A DNA stretch of 64,000 nucleotides from JAPPHA01 sp964291635 (GCA_964291635.2 OZ219906.1:143803-207802), one strand, 5' to 3'. Shown: positions 41,950-51,093, counted from the first letter of the stretch. The notes: generated by a model from the letters alone, not told the origin. A program made the numbers and translations.

Positions 41950-43014
41950 TCAGATCACTTTCCCACGCGCATCTATCGGGAGCACGGCCAGTTCGTTCCC
42001 TTCCCGCCGCAACCAGGCAAAATCGAGCATGTTGGTCACGACACAGATATGATTCGGAATTATTCCGACACGGTCTCCCACACGAGGTCGGTCGTCCGGA
42101 TCGCACCGGACGACGCCATGCTCCTCATTCAGGCCCGTTATTCGCATCCCCGGGCGCCCGATGATGTACCCGAACCCTTCAAGGCCGAGCAAATCCGAAG
42201 TCAGCACCTTGGAGCCGGCGTCGATGATCGCACGGGTTTCGGTCGGGACACTGACGACAGTGGCGGCGACATGCGCCGCGCAATCGTTCCACGCACAGGC
42301 TCCCCTCGCGACCAGTGACCGATCGTTGAAGATGTACGTACCGGCACGATATTCGGTAAGCACGCCACCGGTATCTGCGCGCCACATGTCAGGCGACCCG
42401 CCCGACGAGACGTCCGCGCACCTGAGGCCATGGGCCTCGATCCCGGCTTTCGCGGCGCGCATGAATTCCGTCACATTTCTCTGACCGGCGATTGCCGGAA
42501 GTGTCATCAACCCGCCGAACTTCAGGCCGGGACTTGCCGCGATGGTTCGCGCGAGGCCCGTTGCCGCTTCCGGCGTCCGGGCACCGCAGCGCCTGCCGCC
42601 CGTATCGCACTCGACCAGAACATTTACCGGACGAGGCGCATTTTCGAACGCCGCAGTCAACCCTTCGATCACGGTCGTGCTGTCAGCGGTTACGGAAAGG
42701 TACTTTACCCGGCCCGCAAGTGCGCGCAACCGGGTGAGTTTCGCCCTCCCGACGATGTTGTAAGTGATGAGGATGTCGTCCATGCCGCCAGCGGCCATCA
42801 CCTCGGCCTCTCCGATCTTCTGGCAGGTGATGCCGACCGCCCCGGCAGTGACCTGGGCCTTTGCGAAACGGACGCTCTTGTGCGTCTTGACATGTGGACG
42901 AAGTTTCAGGCCGTTCCTGTCGCAATGGGCCTGAAACCGGGCGATATTTCTCAGCGCCTTCGCTTCATCGATAACAAGCGCGGGTGTTTCGCATTCAACC
43001 GGCTCACAAGCCAT
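41950..43014 (-). CDS. D-threonine aldolase / D-serine dehydratase-like PLP enzyme (DSD1 family)
   Basis: A 354-residue fold-type-III PLP protein. The Schiff-base lysine lies in the LRPHVKTHKS block (about residue 43), the glycine-rich CDTGGRRCG and SSGGSPDMW loops hold the phosphate, and the late IPNHICVVTNMLD supplies the metal ligands of this family. It splits D-threonine-type 3-hydroxy-D-amino acids to glycine and an aldehyde, or dehydrates D-serine. It overlaps the MlrC-family gene by eleven bases, so the two are coupled, behind a dipeptide-type ABC importer. This suggests use of D-amino acids released from imported peptides. Confidence 0.82.
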   Translation of the reverse strand: MACEPVECETPALVIDEAKALRNIARFQAHCDRNGLKLRPHVKTHKSVRFAKAQVTAGAVGITCQKIGEAEVMAAGGMDDILITYNIVGRAKLTRLRALAGRVKYLSVTADSTTVIEGLTAAFENAPRPVNVLVECDTGGRRCGARTPEAATGLARTIAASPGLKFGGLMTLPAIAGQRNVTEFMRAAKAGIEAHGLRCADVSSGGSPDMWRADTGGVLTEYRAGTYIFNDRSLVARGACAWNDCAAHVAATVVSVPTETRAIIDAGSKVLTSDLLGLEGFGYIIGRPGMRITGLNEEHGVVRCDPDDRPRVGDRVGIIPNHICVVTNMLDFAWLRREGNELAVLPIDARGKVI

Positions 43015-44470
43015 GGGGACTCTCCGCCAGTGGCCAGATCTTCCGGCTCAGGTTGCGATAGCCGTTCGTGACCGGGTCGTTCGGATAAAGACCCTCGACG
43101 GACGCGTAGAGAATTTCGGACGCGATCCGGGAAAACGCATCGTGGAAGTGATTTGTGGATTTTACCAACAGTATGTCCTTTTCTGTCGGATCGATGCCGA
43201 GGTTCAGGAAAACGTCCGGATTGAAGACCTGGCTGCGCACCGTGTTCAGAATCACGTCAATGCCGCCGGCCTCGATCCGGACACTGTTGCCGAGCGGCAC
43301 GACGCTGTTGCCGAAGCTCTGGACGGCATCGAGCACAATCCGGCGCACTGTGACAGTGGCGTCGACCGGCTCACCGCCGTCCGGCGACATCTTGCCACCG
43401 AAACGCAGGCGCAGGCGCGCGCCCTCGTCAGCCGACATGCAGGTGCGCACGGCAATGGGATCCCAGATTGTCGCCACTGCCGCGTTTTCGATTTTGCGCG
43501 CCAGCATTTCTCGCAGAATGATCGTGGAGTCACCCGGCACGCCGCCGCCGGGATTATCCCAGACATCGGCAATGACCACGGGGGTCCTCCGCGCTGCCTG
43601 CGCCGTGTCAAGCGCTTCGCCCGGGGTCAGGAAATCCAGGCGTGTCCTTCCGCGCATCGCGAACAACTCCATGCCGAGCCTTTCGGCCAGTGCATCACCT
43701 TTGCTCTTCGCATCGTTTGTGATCACGATGACCCTTGCGCCGAGATCGGGCACATCGCCAGCCATGAACCCGTGAATGACCGAAACCGACAGAACATCGT
43801 CGATACCCTCCAGGGCCTTCAACCGGTCGACAAAACCGCGCATCGGTTCCAGGCTGGTCGGCAGAACCTCGATCATCCGGCAATCGAAACTCGAGATCAC
43901 CGGCGAGATCCGCCCGGAATCGGTCATGTTGGCCAGGTGGACCAGGTTTTCCGCCGTTTCCACGAAATCGGTGTGTGGAAATTCCTTGAAGACGGTAATC
44001 AGGTCCGCGTTTCTCACCCGCCTTTCCGAAAGGTGGCTGTGCGGGTCGAAGGTGACGCCGACGGTCGCCTTCGCACCGACGATACCGCGCACCGCCTCTA
44101 TCAGCTCCCCCTCGCAATCGAGGCAGTCCCGGGACACCATGGCCCCATGGAGGCCGAGCAGGACGATGTCCACGGGCATCGCCGTGCGAAGCTCTTCCAG
44201 AAGCTGGTCGCGAAGAAATTCCCACGCGCGCTGGTTCACGACACCGCCCGGCTCGGCCCAGGCCGCGGTGCCTTCGATCAGCGTCCAGCCCAGTTCATCG
44301 GCCCTGGCCCGCGCGACCGGGTAGACCGCGCTGCACAGGGTCGGCGTTGGGGGATGCAGGCCCGGTGGAGCGAAAAAGCTGTCCTCGAAATCGCGCAAAT
44401 CGGTTCGCAACGGCGAAAACGTATTGGATTCGGTTGCAATTGACCCGAGGAAGACACGTTTTCGCGCCAT
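43004..44470 (-). CDS. MlrC-family (M81) metalloprotein
   Basis: A 488-residue member of the microcystinase C/MlrC family: N-terminal DUF1485 domain with GSIATESNTFSP, LLGLHGAMVS and VTFDPHSHLSE, whose His and Asp residues form the metal site, and a C-terminal MlrC domain (VVIADVWDNPGGGVPGDST, then LVKSTNHFHDAFS). The named member degrades linearised microcystin peptides; most homologues sit beside peptide importers, as here. The ATG at 44470 overlaps the ATPase stop (TAATG). In this operon it is probably a peptidase or amidase for the imported compound; substrate is not shown. Confidence 0.83.
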   Translation of the reverse strand: MARKRVFLGSIATESNTFSPLRTDLRDFEDSFFAPPGLHPPTPTLCSAVYPVARARADELGWTLIEGTAAWAEPGGVVNQRAWEFLRDQLLEELRTAMPVDIVLLGLHGAMVSRDCLDCEGELIEAVRGIVGAKATVGVTFDPHSHLSERRVRNADLITVFKEFPHTDFVETAENLVHLANMTDSGRISPVISSFDCRMIEVLPTSLEPMRGFVDRLKALEGIDDVLSVSVIHGFMAGDVPDLGARVIVITNDAKSKGDALAERLGMELFAMRGRTRLDFLTPGEALDTAQAARRTPVVIADVWDNPGGGVPGDSTIILREMLARKIENAAVATIWDPIAVRTCMSADEGARLRLRFGGKMSPDGGEPVDATVTVRRIVLDAVQSFGNSVVPLGNSVRIEAGGIDVILNTVRSQVFNPDVFLNLGIDPTEKDILLVKSTNHFHDAFSRIASEILYASVEGLYPNDPVTNGYRNLSRKIWPLAESPHGL

Positions 44471-45276
44471 TACGCCCCTCTTGCCACGATACGCGGAACC
44501 GAAGCCAGGAGCCTGCGTGTGTATTCATGTCTGGGCGCGTCGAATATCCTCTGCCTGTCGCCGGTTTCCACGATCTTTCCCCCGACCATGACGGCAACCC
44601 GGTCGCTGACGTGGCGTACGACGCCGAGATCATGGCTGATGAACAGCATCGACACCCCGCTGTCTTGCTGAAGTTTCTTTATCAGGTTCAGGACCTGCGC
44701 CTGAATCGACACATCAAGCGCGGAGACCGCTTCATCGGCAATGACCAGCCTCGGCGTCAGAATCATCGCCCGCGCGATCCCGATGCGCTGGCGCTGGCCA
44801 CCGGAAAACTCGTGCGGGTAGCGCCGCATTGCGCCCGGGTCCATTCCTACGAGTTCAAGCATTCCGCCGATCCTTTCCCGCGCTTCCGCCCGATCACGAC
44901 AGAGCTTGTGTACGAAAAGCGGCTCGGACAGCGTTCGCTCGATGCGCAGGCGCGGGTTGAGCGAGGCGAAGGGATCCTGAAAGATCATCTGGATTTGGCG
45001 CCGCAGAGGGCGGAATTCGGCGGATGACACATTCAGGATGTCACGCCCGTCGAAAACGACCGAGCCTCCGGTGGCCTTTTCGAGATGGGTCAGCGTGCGC
45101 CCAACCGTTGACTTGCCACAACCGCTTTCGCCGACAAGTCCAAGCACTTCGCCCCTTTTGATATCGAACGATATTCCGTCAACGGCTTTCAGAACGGCCT
45201 TCCTGCGCAAGAAACCTTTCCTTCCGATCCGGAACCAGGTCTTCAATCCGCGCACTTCGAGCAAGGGCCGGGTCAT
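44470..45276 (-). CDS. Dipeptide/oligopeptide ABC transporter ATP-binding protein (DppF type)
   Basis: A 268-residue ATPase: Walker A GESGCGKST, Q-loop IFQDPFASLNPR, signature FSGGQRQRIGIARAM, Walker B LVIADEAVSALD and switch FISHDLGVV. It begins with a membrane-side extension TWFRIGRKGFLRRKAV usual in DppF. It lacks the long C-terminal Fe-S cysteine region of its partner. The ATG at 45276 overlaps the DppD-type stop, replacing an upstream frame that would extend into that gene. Confidence 0.87.
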   Translation of the reverse strand: MTRPLLEVRGLKTWFRIGRKGFLRRKAVLKAVDGISFDIKRGEVLGLVGESGCGKSTVGRTLTHLEKATGGSVVFDGRDILNVSSAEFRPLRRQIQMIFQDPFASLNPRLRIERTLSEPLFVHKLCRDRAEARERIGGMLELVGMDPGAMRRYPHEFSGGQRQRIGIARAMILTPRLVIADEAVSALDVSIQAQVLNLIKKLQQDSGVSMLFISHDLGVVRHVSDRVAVMVGGKIVETGDRQRIFDAPRHEYTRRLLASVPRIVARGA

Positions 45277-46247
45277 GCCGGCACGCCTTGGGGGAAATGG
45301 CAGCGTACGAAATGGGCCGGGGCGACGGCCTCGGGGGGCGGGGCACTGGACTTGCACCGGTCCCTCGTCAGAACGCAACGCGGGTGGAACGGACAGCCCG
45401 TCAGCGCCTCCCCGATCGTCGGAACCCGGCCCGGAATCGCCCCGAGCCATTCGACTTCGCGATCGACGGGGGGGATCGAGCCAAACAGCCCGTGTGTATA
45501 GGGATGGCTCATGTTCGAAAACAATTCATCCGTCGTTGCGCTCTCGACAATCGCGCCGCGATACATCACGGCGACCTTGTGGCAGGTCCGGGCAATCACG
45601 CCAAGGTCGTGCGAGATCAGAACAATTGCCGTACCCGTTCGCGTTTGCAGATCGATCATCAGGTCGAGGATGTCTTTCTGCACGGTAACATCAAGCGCCG
45701 TCGTCGGCTCGTCCGCGATCAGGAGTTTCGGGTCGCAGGCAAGCGCCATCGCGATCATCACCCGCTGGCGTTGACCACCTGACATCTGGTGCGGGTAGCT
45801 GTCCACGCGTCCAGACGGATCGGGGATGCGCACAAGGTCCAGCAACTCCACCGCCCGGTCGCGCGCCTGCTTCCGGGGCAAGACCCGATGCTGGCGCAGG
45901 GCCTCCACGATCTGGTCACCGACCCGGTAAACCGGATTCAGGCTGGTCATCGGTTCCTGGAAGATCATCGCCATCCGGTCGCCCATTATGGCGCGGCGCT
46001 CTGCCGGAGCAAGCGAAGGCAGATCCAGCCCGTCGAATCGGATCGACCCGCCGGTAACACGCACGACAGAACCCTCGAGAAGCCCCATGACCGCCAGTGC
46101 GGTCACGCTCTTGCCGCAACCGCTTTCGCCGACGATGCCGAGCGTTTCGCTCTCTTCGACCAAAAAGGAGACACCCTGCACGACCGGCAGGAGTCCGCCG
46201 TCCGCAGCAATGGCGATTTCCAGATCATTTACCTCCAGCAGCGCCAT
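45273..46247 (-). CDS. Dipeptide/oligopeptide ABC transporter ATP-binding protein (DppD type)
   Basis: A 324-residue ATPase with GESGCGKSV (Walker A, T replaced by V at the last position), FQEPMTSLNPVY, MSGGQRQRVMIAMAL, LLIADEPTTALD and LISHDLGVI. The C-terminal oligopeptide-ABC domain includes CPFHPRCVLTRDRC, a cluster of cysteines that binds an iron-sulfur cluster in this family. It forms a heterodimer with the DppF-type protein to power uptake. Confidence 0.87.
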   Translation of the reverse strand: MALLEVNDLEIAIAADGGLLPVVQGVSFLVEESETLGIVGESGCGKSVTALAVMGLLEGSVVRVTGGSIRFDGLDLPSLAPAERRAIMGDRMAMIFQEPMTSLNPVYRVGDQIVEALRQHRVLPRKQARDRAVELLDLVRIPDPSGRVDSYPHQMSGGQRQRVMIAMALACDPKLLIADEPTTALDVTVQKDILDLMIDLQTRTGTAIVLISHDLGVIARTCHKVAVMYRGAIVESATTDELFSNMSHPYTHGLFGSIPPVDREVEWLGAIPGRVPTIGEALTGCPFHPRCVLTRDRCKSSAPPPEAVAPAHFVRCHFPQGVPA

Positions 46248-46250
46248 GTC

Positions 46251-47102
46251 TCACACTCCCGCGATGTCGCCCTTGAACCTGGGATCGAGGCCGTCGCGCA
46301 GCGCGTCGCCGACGATGTTCATGGAAAACACGGAAAGGATGATCAGCCCGCCGGGGAAGATCAACAGCCAGGGCGCGCGGGTGACATAGATGCGTTCTTC
46401 GCTCAGCATGTTGCCCCAACTCGGCACCTCGGGCGGCAGGCCAAGGCCCAGAAAGTCGAGCGCAGCGGCCTGCAGCTGCGCGAAGGCGAAGATGAAACTC
46501 GCCTGCACCAGCAACGGAGAGACGAGGTTGGGTAGAATGTGCCGGAAAAGGATCGAGACATGCCCGACGCCCGTGCAGACCGCGGCATCGATGAAGACTT
46601 CCGCCTTCAGTTTCAATGTCATGCCGAACAGGATGCGCGCCGTGGTGGTGGCGTAGACGGCGCCGATCACGATGATCGTGTTAATGACCGAGCGCTCCAA
46701 TAACGTCATCAGCACCAGCGCCAGGAGCAGCGCCGGAAATGCCATCAGAACATCGACCCCGCGCATCAGCACATGGCCCAGCCGGGTGAAATAGGCGGAA
46801 ACCATCCCGATCAACCCGCCGCTGGCCAGTGCAAACACCACGCTGCCCAACCCGATCGTTACCGCCATCCGTGCGCCGTGGATGGCGCGGGAGAGCGAAT
46901 CCCGCCCGAAATGGTCGGTACCGAACAGATAGGGCCATCCGGGTTCGGACAGGCGAATGGCCGGGTCGAATTCCAGCGGATCGAAGGGCGCGAGCACGGG
47001 CGCGCCGATCGCGGCCACGCACACGATGGCGAGCCAGACCGAACCGATCGCTGCCAGCCGGCGGCGGCGCAGGCCGGAAACGAGAGAAGTCAATGCGGTC
47101 AT
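46251..47102 (-). CDS. Dipeptide/oligopeptide ABC transporter permease (DppC type)
   Basis: A 283-residue permease. The N-terminal cytosolic lead MTALTSLVSGLRRRR, the first helix, the periplasmic LFGTDHFGRDSLSRAIHGARM block and the EAA-like AAVCTGVGHVSILFRHILPNLVSP region are typical of DppC. It is encoded three bases upstream of the ATPases and overlaps the DppB gene by four bases. Confidence 0.87.
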   Translation of the reverse strand: MTALTSLVSGLRRRRLAAIGSVWLAIVCVAAIGAPVLAPFDPLEFDPAIRLSEPGWPYLFGTDHFGRDSLSRAIHGARMAVTIGLGSVVFALASGGLIGMVSAYFTRLGHVLMRGVDVLMAFPALLLALVLMTLLERSVINTIIVIGAVYATTTARILFGMTLKLKAEVFIDAAVCTGVGHVSILFRHILPNLVSPLLVQASFIFAFAQLQAAALDFLGLGLPPEVPSWGNMLSEERIYVTRAPWLLIFPGGLIILSVFSMNIVGDALRDGLDPRFKGDIAGV

Positions 47103-48046
47103 TTCAGGGACACCCTCGGATCAAGGCGGGCATAGGCGAGATCCACCAGCAGGTTGACGCACATGTAGAAGACAACCACGATCAGGATGACGCCCTGGAT
47201 AACCGGATAATCGCGACGCAGGATCGACTGCACCATGAGGCGGCCGATCCCGGGCAGGGAAAAGACGGTTTCGGTCACGACCGCTTCGCTGACCAAGGCC
47301 GCAAAAGTGAAACCGAAGGCGGCGGCCACGGCGATCAGCGCGTTGCGAAAGATGTGCTTGACGGCGACGCGGGCCGGATGCAGGCCCTTGGCGCGGGCAG
47401 TGCGCACGTGATCCTCGCGCGCCACATCGAGCATCGAGGCCCGGATCAGGCGGATGATAAGCGCCGCGTTTGGCGCGGCGAGCGTGAGGCTGGGCAGGAC
47501 AAGGTAACGCAGATTCGTAACCCCGCCCTCGTCCACGAGCGAAGGGAACCCCGATGAAGGAAACCAGCCCAGGCCGACGGCGAAGATCATGATCATGTAG
47601 AGGCCCAGCCAGAAGGTCGGTATCGAGGCAAACAGCATGGCGACGCCGGAAACGAACTGGTCCGCCCATGACCCGTGGCGCATGGCGGCGACGATGCCGA
47701 TGGGCACGCCGAACAGAACAATCCAGAACATTGTCATGCAGGCCAGAAGGATCGAAGTTTCGGCCCCGTCACCGATCACGGCCAGAACCGGCTCGCGAAA
47801 GAATACCGATGTGCCGAGGTCGCCCCTCAGAACGTTTCCCAGCCAAAGCAGGTATTGCTTCCACAGTGGTTCGTCGAGGCCAAGCTCGCGCGCAAGTTCG
47901 GCCACGTCCTCGGGCGTCGCCGCATCCCCCAGCAGGATCGAGGCCGGATCGCCCGGGATCAGGTGAACGAACAGAAAGACGAGGATCGAAGCGGCCAGCA
48001 GTGTAGGGATCAGGGTCAGGAGCCGGTTCAGGGAATAAACGAGCAT
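47099..48046 (-). CDS. Dipeptide/oligopeptide ABC transporter permease (DppB type)
   Basis: A 315-residue permease beginning MLVYSLNRLLTLIPTLL, with the conserved FLFVHLIPGDPAS periplasmic entry, an EAA loop RTARAKGLHPARVAVKHIFRNAL and GFTFAALVSEAVVTETVFSLPGIGRL. The ATG at 48046 is preferred over one at 48106 because it starts at the family's usual first helix. A strong hairpin lies between it and the binding-protein gene upstream. Confidence 0.87.
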   Translation of the reverse strand: MLVYSLNRLLTLIPTLLAASILVFLFVHLIPGDPASILLGDAATPEDVAELARELGLDEPLWKQYLLWLGNVLRGDLGTSVFFREPVLAVIGDGAETSILLACMTMFWIVLFGVPIGIVAAMRHGSWADQFVSGVAMLFASIPTFWLGLYMIMIFAVGLGWFPSSGFPSLVDEGGVTNLRYLVLPSLTLAAPNAALIIRLIRASMLDVAREDHVRTARAKGLHPARVAVKHIFRNALIAVAAAFGFTFAALVSEAVVTETVFSLPGIGRLMVQSILRRDYPVIQGVILIVVVFYMCVNLLVDLAYARLDPRVSLK

Positions 48047-48074
48047 GGGCCGCAGTCCCGCATGCAGAAACAGT

Positions 48075-48101
48075 CCGGCCCCTCCCAGTCCGAGGGGCCG
48101 G
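48075..48101 (-). promoter_or_regulatory. Intercistronic hairpin before the DppB-type gene
   Basis: CCGGCCCCT at 48075-48083 and AGGGGCCGG at 48093-48101 form a 9-bp inverted repeat with a 9-base loop, between the binding-protein stop and the permease start. Like the hairpin at 15662-15698 it lacks a T-tract, so it probably shapes differential expression within the operon rather than ending transcription. Confidence 0.6.
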
Positions 48102-48112
48102 GCCATTATGCC

Positions 48113-49654
48113 TTATTTGGAGACATTCCAAAAATGCGGCCAGATCAAGGTCGCCTCGCCGAGCCCGGCCAGATCGGGCGACGCGATATTGTAGGTGTAG
48201 ATGTCGCCCGTCTTCATCGTCGGCACCTGTTCGTAGATCAGCGCCTGGATTTCCGCCCAGATGGCCTGACGTTCGGACGGATCGGACGATGCGGTGAACG
48301 CCGCCTTCAGTGCGGCCTTTTCATCGGTGCTCCACCAGCCCGGATAGTTGTCGTTCATCACCGAGATCAGGATCGGATCTGGCACGAACCCATGATGGGT
48401 GAAGAACAGGTCCCACTGGTCGGGCTGCGCGCGCTTCTCGATCAGCGTCGCCCAGTCATACACCTGGAGGTCGACATTGAACCCGGCCTCTGCCAGTTGT
48501 CGGGTGTAGACGATCGCCGTGTCGTAGTGGAACGGGTAGTTCGTCGAAACCATGAACTTGATCGGCTCACCGTCATAGCCGGCGTCTTCGGCCATGCTGC
48601 GTGCCTTGTCGGCGTCGCCCATGCTGAAATTCCCGGCTCCCGCATCGGTGTACCACACGTTGCCTTCCGGCAGGAAAGAGCCATTTGCGCGCCACAGTCC
48701 CTCGGGACCGATGGCGACCTGCAGGGCAGGCGTCTTGTCGAGCGCTGTCTGGATCGCGCGCCGCAAGGCGAAGTTCTCGCTGAGCGGGCCACTCCTGGAG
48801 TTCATGAACACCAGCCCGAAGATCGGGCCACCATTGAGGATCGTCACGACCGAAGGGTCGGCCTCGAGAGTGCCATAGAGATCGCCTGGAATGCTCTCGG
48901 CGTAATCGTAATCCCCCGCCTTCAGGCCGGACACGCGCGTGCCGACATCCGGAACCGGGATGAAGCGCAGCGCATCGAAATCCGCCACGCGGGCGCCACC
49001 ATAGCCGTCCGCTGCACCTTCGGGCGATGCATAGCCGTCAAACCGCACCAGCTCCACGTGACGGTTCGGCTCCCATTCGCCAAACCTGTAGGGGCCGGTG
49101 CCGATGTAGTTTTCCGGCGCGATCGGTTCCTTGCCCGCGCCTTCCATGACGGAAGCCGGATGGATCGCCGGGCCGCCGTTGATGAAGGCCAGCAGGTTCT
49201 TCCAGGGGCCAAAGGGCCCGGAAAGGCTGATGGTCACTTCGTGCGCGCCGGTCGCCTCCACACTGTCGACGTTGTCGAACAGCAGGCCGCCGCGTGATCC
49301 ATGCGCACCCCAGCGCCTCAAGGAAGCGACGACATCTCTTGCCGTCATTTCCTGTCCGTCGTGGAAAATCACGCCTTCGCGTAACGAGATGACGATGGTC
49401 CTGCCGTCATCCGAGATCGCCTCGCCGCTGGCCAGCAGCCCGACCGGCGCATTGGCCGCATTGAACGTGTAAAGCCCCTCGAACATGTGATGGGCGATCG
49501 TCGTCGCCAGGTCCGACGTGACCACGTGCTGATCGAGGCTTGGCGGTTCGCCGACGGTTGCATAACGCAACGTCCCGTCCGCGCAGGCCATTCCGGCGAG
49601 CACCGTGAAAGCACCCGCGGCAATCGCCGGTTTCAGATAAGTTCTGGGATTCAT
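48113..49654 (-). CDS. Dipeptide/oligopeptide ABC transporter substrate-binding protein
   Basis: A 513-residue periplasmic binding protein of the DppA/OppA class (SBP family 5), with a 25-residue signal peptide (PAIAAGAFTVLAGMACA). Mature start DGTLRYATVGEPPSLDQH, then LFEGLYTFNA-type block HHMFEGLYTFNAANAPVG, ISLREGVIFHDGQEMTARDVV and the central YIGTGPYRFGEWEP are the family signatures. The ATG at 49654 follows GAGGAAATC. It is first in a five-gene importer operon and is transcribed divergently from RidA and the RpiR regulator across an AT-rich operator region. Confidence 0.87.
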   Translation of the reverse strand: MNPRTYLKPAIAAGAFTVLAGMACADGTLRYATVGEPPSLDQHVVTSDLATTIAHHMFEGLYTFNAANAPVGLLASGEAISDDGRTIVISLREGVIFHDGQEMTARDVVASLRRWGAHGSRGGLLFDNVDSVEATGAHEVTISLSGPFGPWKNLLAFINGGPAIHPASVMEGAGKEPIAPENYIGTGPYRFGEWEPNRHVELVRFDGYASPEGAADGYGGARVADFDALRFIPVPDVGTRVSGLKAGDYDYAESIPGDLYGTLEADPSVVTILNGGPIFGLVFMNSRSGPLSENFALRRAIQTALDKTPALQVAIGPEGLWRANGSFLPEGNVWYTDAGAGNFSMGDADKARSMAEDAGYDGEPIKFMVSTNYPFHYDTAIVYTRQLAEAGFNVDLQVYDWATLIEKRAQPDQWDLFFTHHGFVPDPILISVMNDNYPGWWSTDEKAALKAAFTASSDPSERQAIWAEIQALIYEQVPTMKTGDIYTYNIASPDLAGLGEATLIWPHFWNVSK

Positions 49655-49805
49655 GATTTCCTCCTCTGCCATGAGCGCATATGCGCAGGTGAAATTATAA
49701 TTTTCTTACGTTATTGCTCATTTATATGTCAAGTAATTCTTGTTATGACGTAAAAACAATGATATAAAAAGTAATTTACTTACAATTTTGGAGGAAATGT
49801 TCAAG
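49655..49805. promoter_or_regulatory. Divergent promoter region with candidate RpiR operators
   Basis: Strongly AT-rich gap between the importer operon and ridA. AAGTAA-T-TTACTT at 49769-49781 is a perfect palindrome around one base, and a related AAGTAATTCTT lies at 49732-49741 with the inverted CAAG...CTTG around it. TTACGT (49706-49711) and ACGTAA (49748-49753) also face each other. GGAGGAA at 49790-49796 is the ribosome binding site for ridA. Operators between divergent catabolic genes fit the RpiR-family protein encoded at 50215. Confidence 0.5.
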
Positions 49806-50231
49806 ATGCCAAAAGACATCCGGCGATTCGGTCTGGCCGAAGACGCTGCCGGCGGAACGAGGCGGCCATTTGCGAAAGCGATACGCGCCGGGGATTTTGT
49901 CTATGTGTCGGGCCAGGTTCCGGCGGTGGACGGCGAGATCATCACCGGCGGAATTGTCGAACAGGCCGAGCAGGTCATCAGGAACGTCGTCTCGGTGCTG
50001 GATTCCGCGGGCTGCGGGCTGGAACACGTGGTCAAGGTGACCGTCTGGCTGGACGATCCGCGTGACTTCAGCAGCTTCAACGGCATCTTCGAGCGCCATT
50101 TCCTTGATCACCCGCCTGCCCGTTCGACCGTTCAGGCTAGACTCATGGTCGATGCCAAGGTTGAAATGGACGTGATTGCCTTTAGACCGGAGCAGGCAGG
50201 AACGGGTGGAAGCCATGACCAGGGTCATTGA
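49806..50231 (+). CDS. RidA-family protein
   Basis: A 141-residue member of the YjgF/YER057c/UK114 family, with KAIRAGDFVYVSGQVP, EQAEQVIRNVVSVLDSAGCG, HVVKVTVWLDDPRDFSSFN and the arginine-containing PPARSTVQA that anchors the carboxylate of imine substrates. RidA proteins hydrolyse reactive enamine/imine intermediates of PLP enzymes such as serine and threonine dehydratases. Its place beside an operon containing a D-amino-acid PLP enzyme is consistent. The ATG at 49806 is 11 bases after GGAGG; an ATG at 49797 is too close. It overlaps the regulator gene. Confidence 0.85.
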   Translation: MPKDIRRFGLAEDAAGGTRRPFAKAIRAGDFVYVSGQVPAVDGEIITGGIVEQAEQVIRNVVSVLDSAGCGLEHVVKVTVWLDDPRDFSSFNGIFERHFLDHPPARSTVQARLMVDAKVEMDVIAFRPEQAGTGGSHDQGH

Positions 50232-51093
50232 TGTCATATCGCAGATGCGTTCGCTGGACGGATTCTTGCCGAAACGCGAACAATGGGTTGCCGATTTCGT
50301 GCTCTCCAACCTGGAGCGCGTGGCCGGGCTGACGCAGAGCGAAATCGCCGAGGCGGCGAATGTCTCGGTGGCGACGGTGAACCGGTTCTGCCAGACGCTT
50401 GGGTGCGAGGGCTTCCGCGACTTCAATATCAGGCTGGCGCAGAGCGTGGCGGTCAGCCTGCAATACCTTGGCGGACCGAGCCGCACCAATTCCGAAACCG
50501 ATCAGCTTGTCACCCAGGTGTTCGGAGCACTCGTGGACGGCCTCAACCTCGCGCGGTCACAGCTGGACAGCGACGCGCTTGAACGGGCCGTCTCGGTCCT
50601 GGCGGACGCGAGGCGGCTTTCGTTCATCGGTGTCGGCGGCGGGTCGGCCAATGTGGCGCGTGAAGGCGCCAACAGGTTCTTCCGCCTCGGCATTCCGGCC
50701 GAGGCCCATGCCGATGGCTATTTTCAACGAATGCTCGCCTCGACCCTGTCGGCTGGCGATGTCATCATTGCCATATCGGCAAGCGGCCAACCCGCCGAAC
50801 TTCTGGACAGTGTCGCCATCGCCAGCCAATATGGCGCGAAAACGATCGGCCTGACCAAGACCGGCTCGCCCCTGGCCAAGGCTGCCGACGTTGCCATCGA
50901 AATCGATATTCCTGAAGATCAGGATATCTACAAACCTTCGGCTTCCCGGCTGGTCTTCATTGCCATCGTGGATGTTCTTGCCGCCGGAACCGCCCGAAGA
51001 CGCCCCGAGCGGGTGAAGGAATACCTGCGCCGGATTCGCACGTCCCTGGTATCGCTTTCCGACGACACCGGCCCCAAACCCATCGGCGACTGA
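50215..51093 (+). CDS. RpiR-family transcriptional regulator
   Basis: A 292-residue regulator with an N-terminal RpiR helix-turn-helix (QWVADFVLSNLERVAGLTQSEIAEAANVSVATVNRFCQTLGC) and a SIS sugar-phosphate-binding domain (FIGVGGGSANVAREGANRFF, AISASGQPAELLDSVAIASQYG). Members usually regulate amino-sugar, sugar-phosphate or peptide catabolism. It overlaps ridA by 17 bases and the two are expected to be co-transcribed. The candidate operators in the divergent region upstream would let it control both ridA and the importer operon. Confidence 0.86.
   Translation: MTRVIDVISQMRSLDGFLPKREQWVADFVLSNLERVAGLTQSEIAEAANVSVATVNRFCQTLGCEGFRDFNIRLAQSVAVSLQYLGGPSRTNSETDQLVTQVFGALVDGLNLARSQLDSDALERAVSVLADARRLSFIGVGGGSANVAREGANRFFRLGIPAEAHADGYFQRMLASTLSAGDVIIAISASGQPAELLDSVAIASQYGAKTIGLTKTGSPLAKAADVAIEIDIPEDQDIYKPSASRLVFIAIVDVLAAGTARRRPERVKEYLRRIRTSLVSLSDDTGPKPIGD

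Noticed and set aside
43013..44443. 476-codon plus-strand frame
   Set aside because: Antisense to the MlrC-family gene and compositionally biased; shadow of that gene.
47675..49297. 540-codon plus-strand frame
   Set aside because: Antisense to the dipeptide binding-protein and permease genes; no family features.
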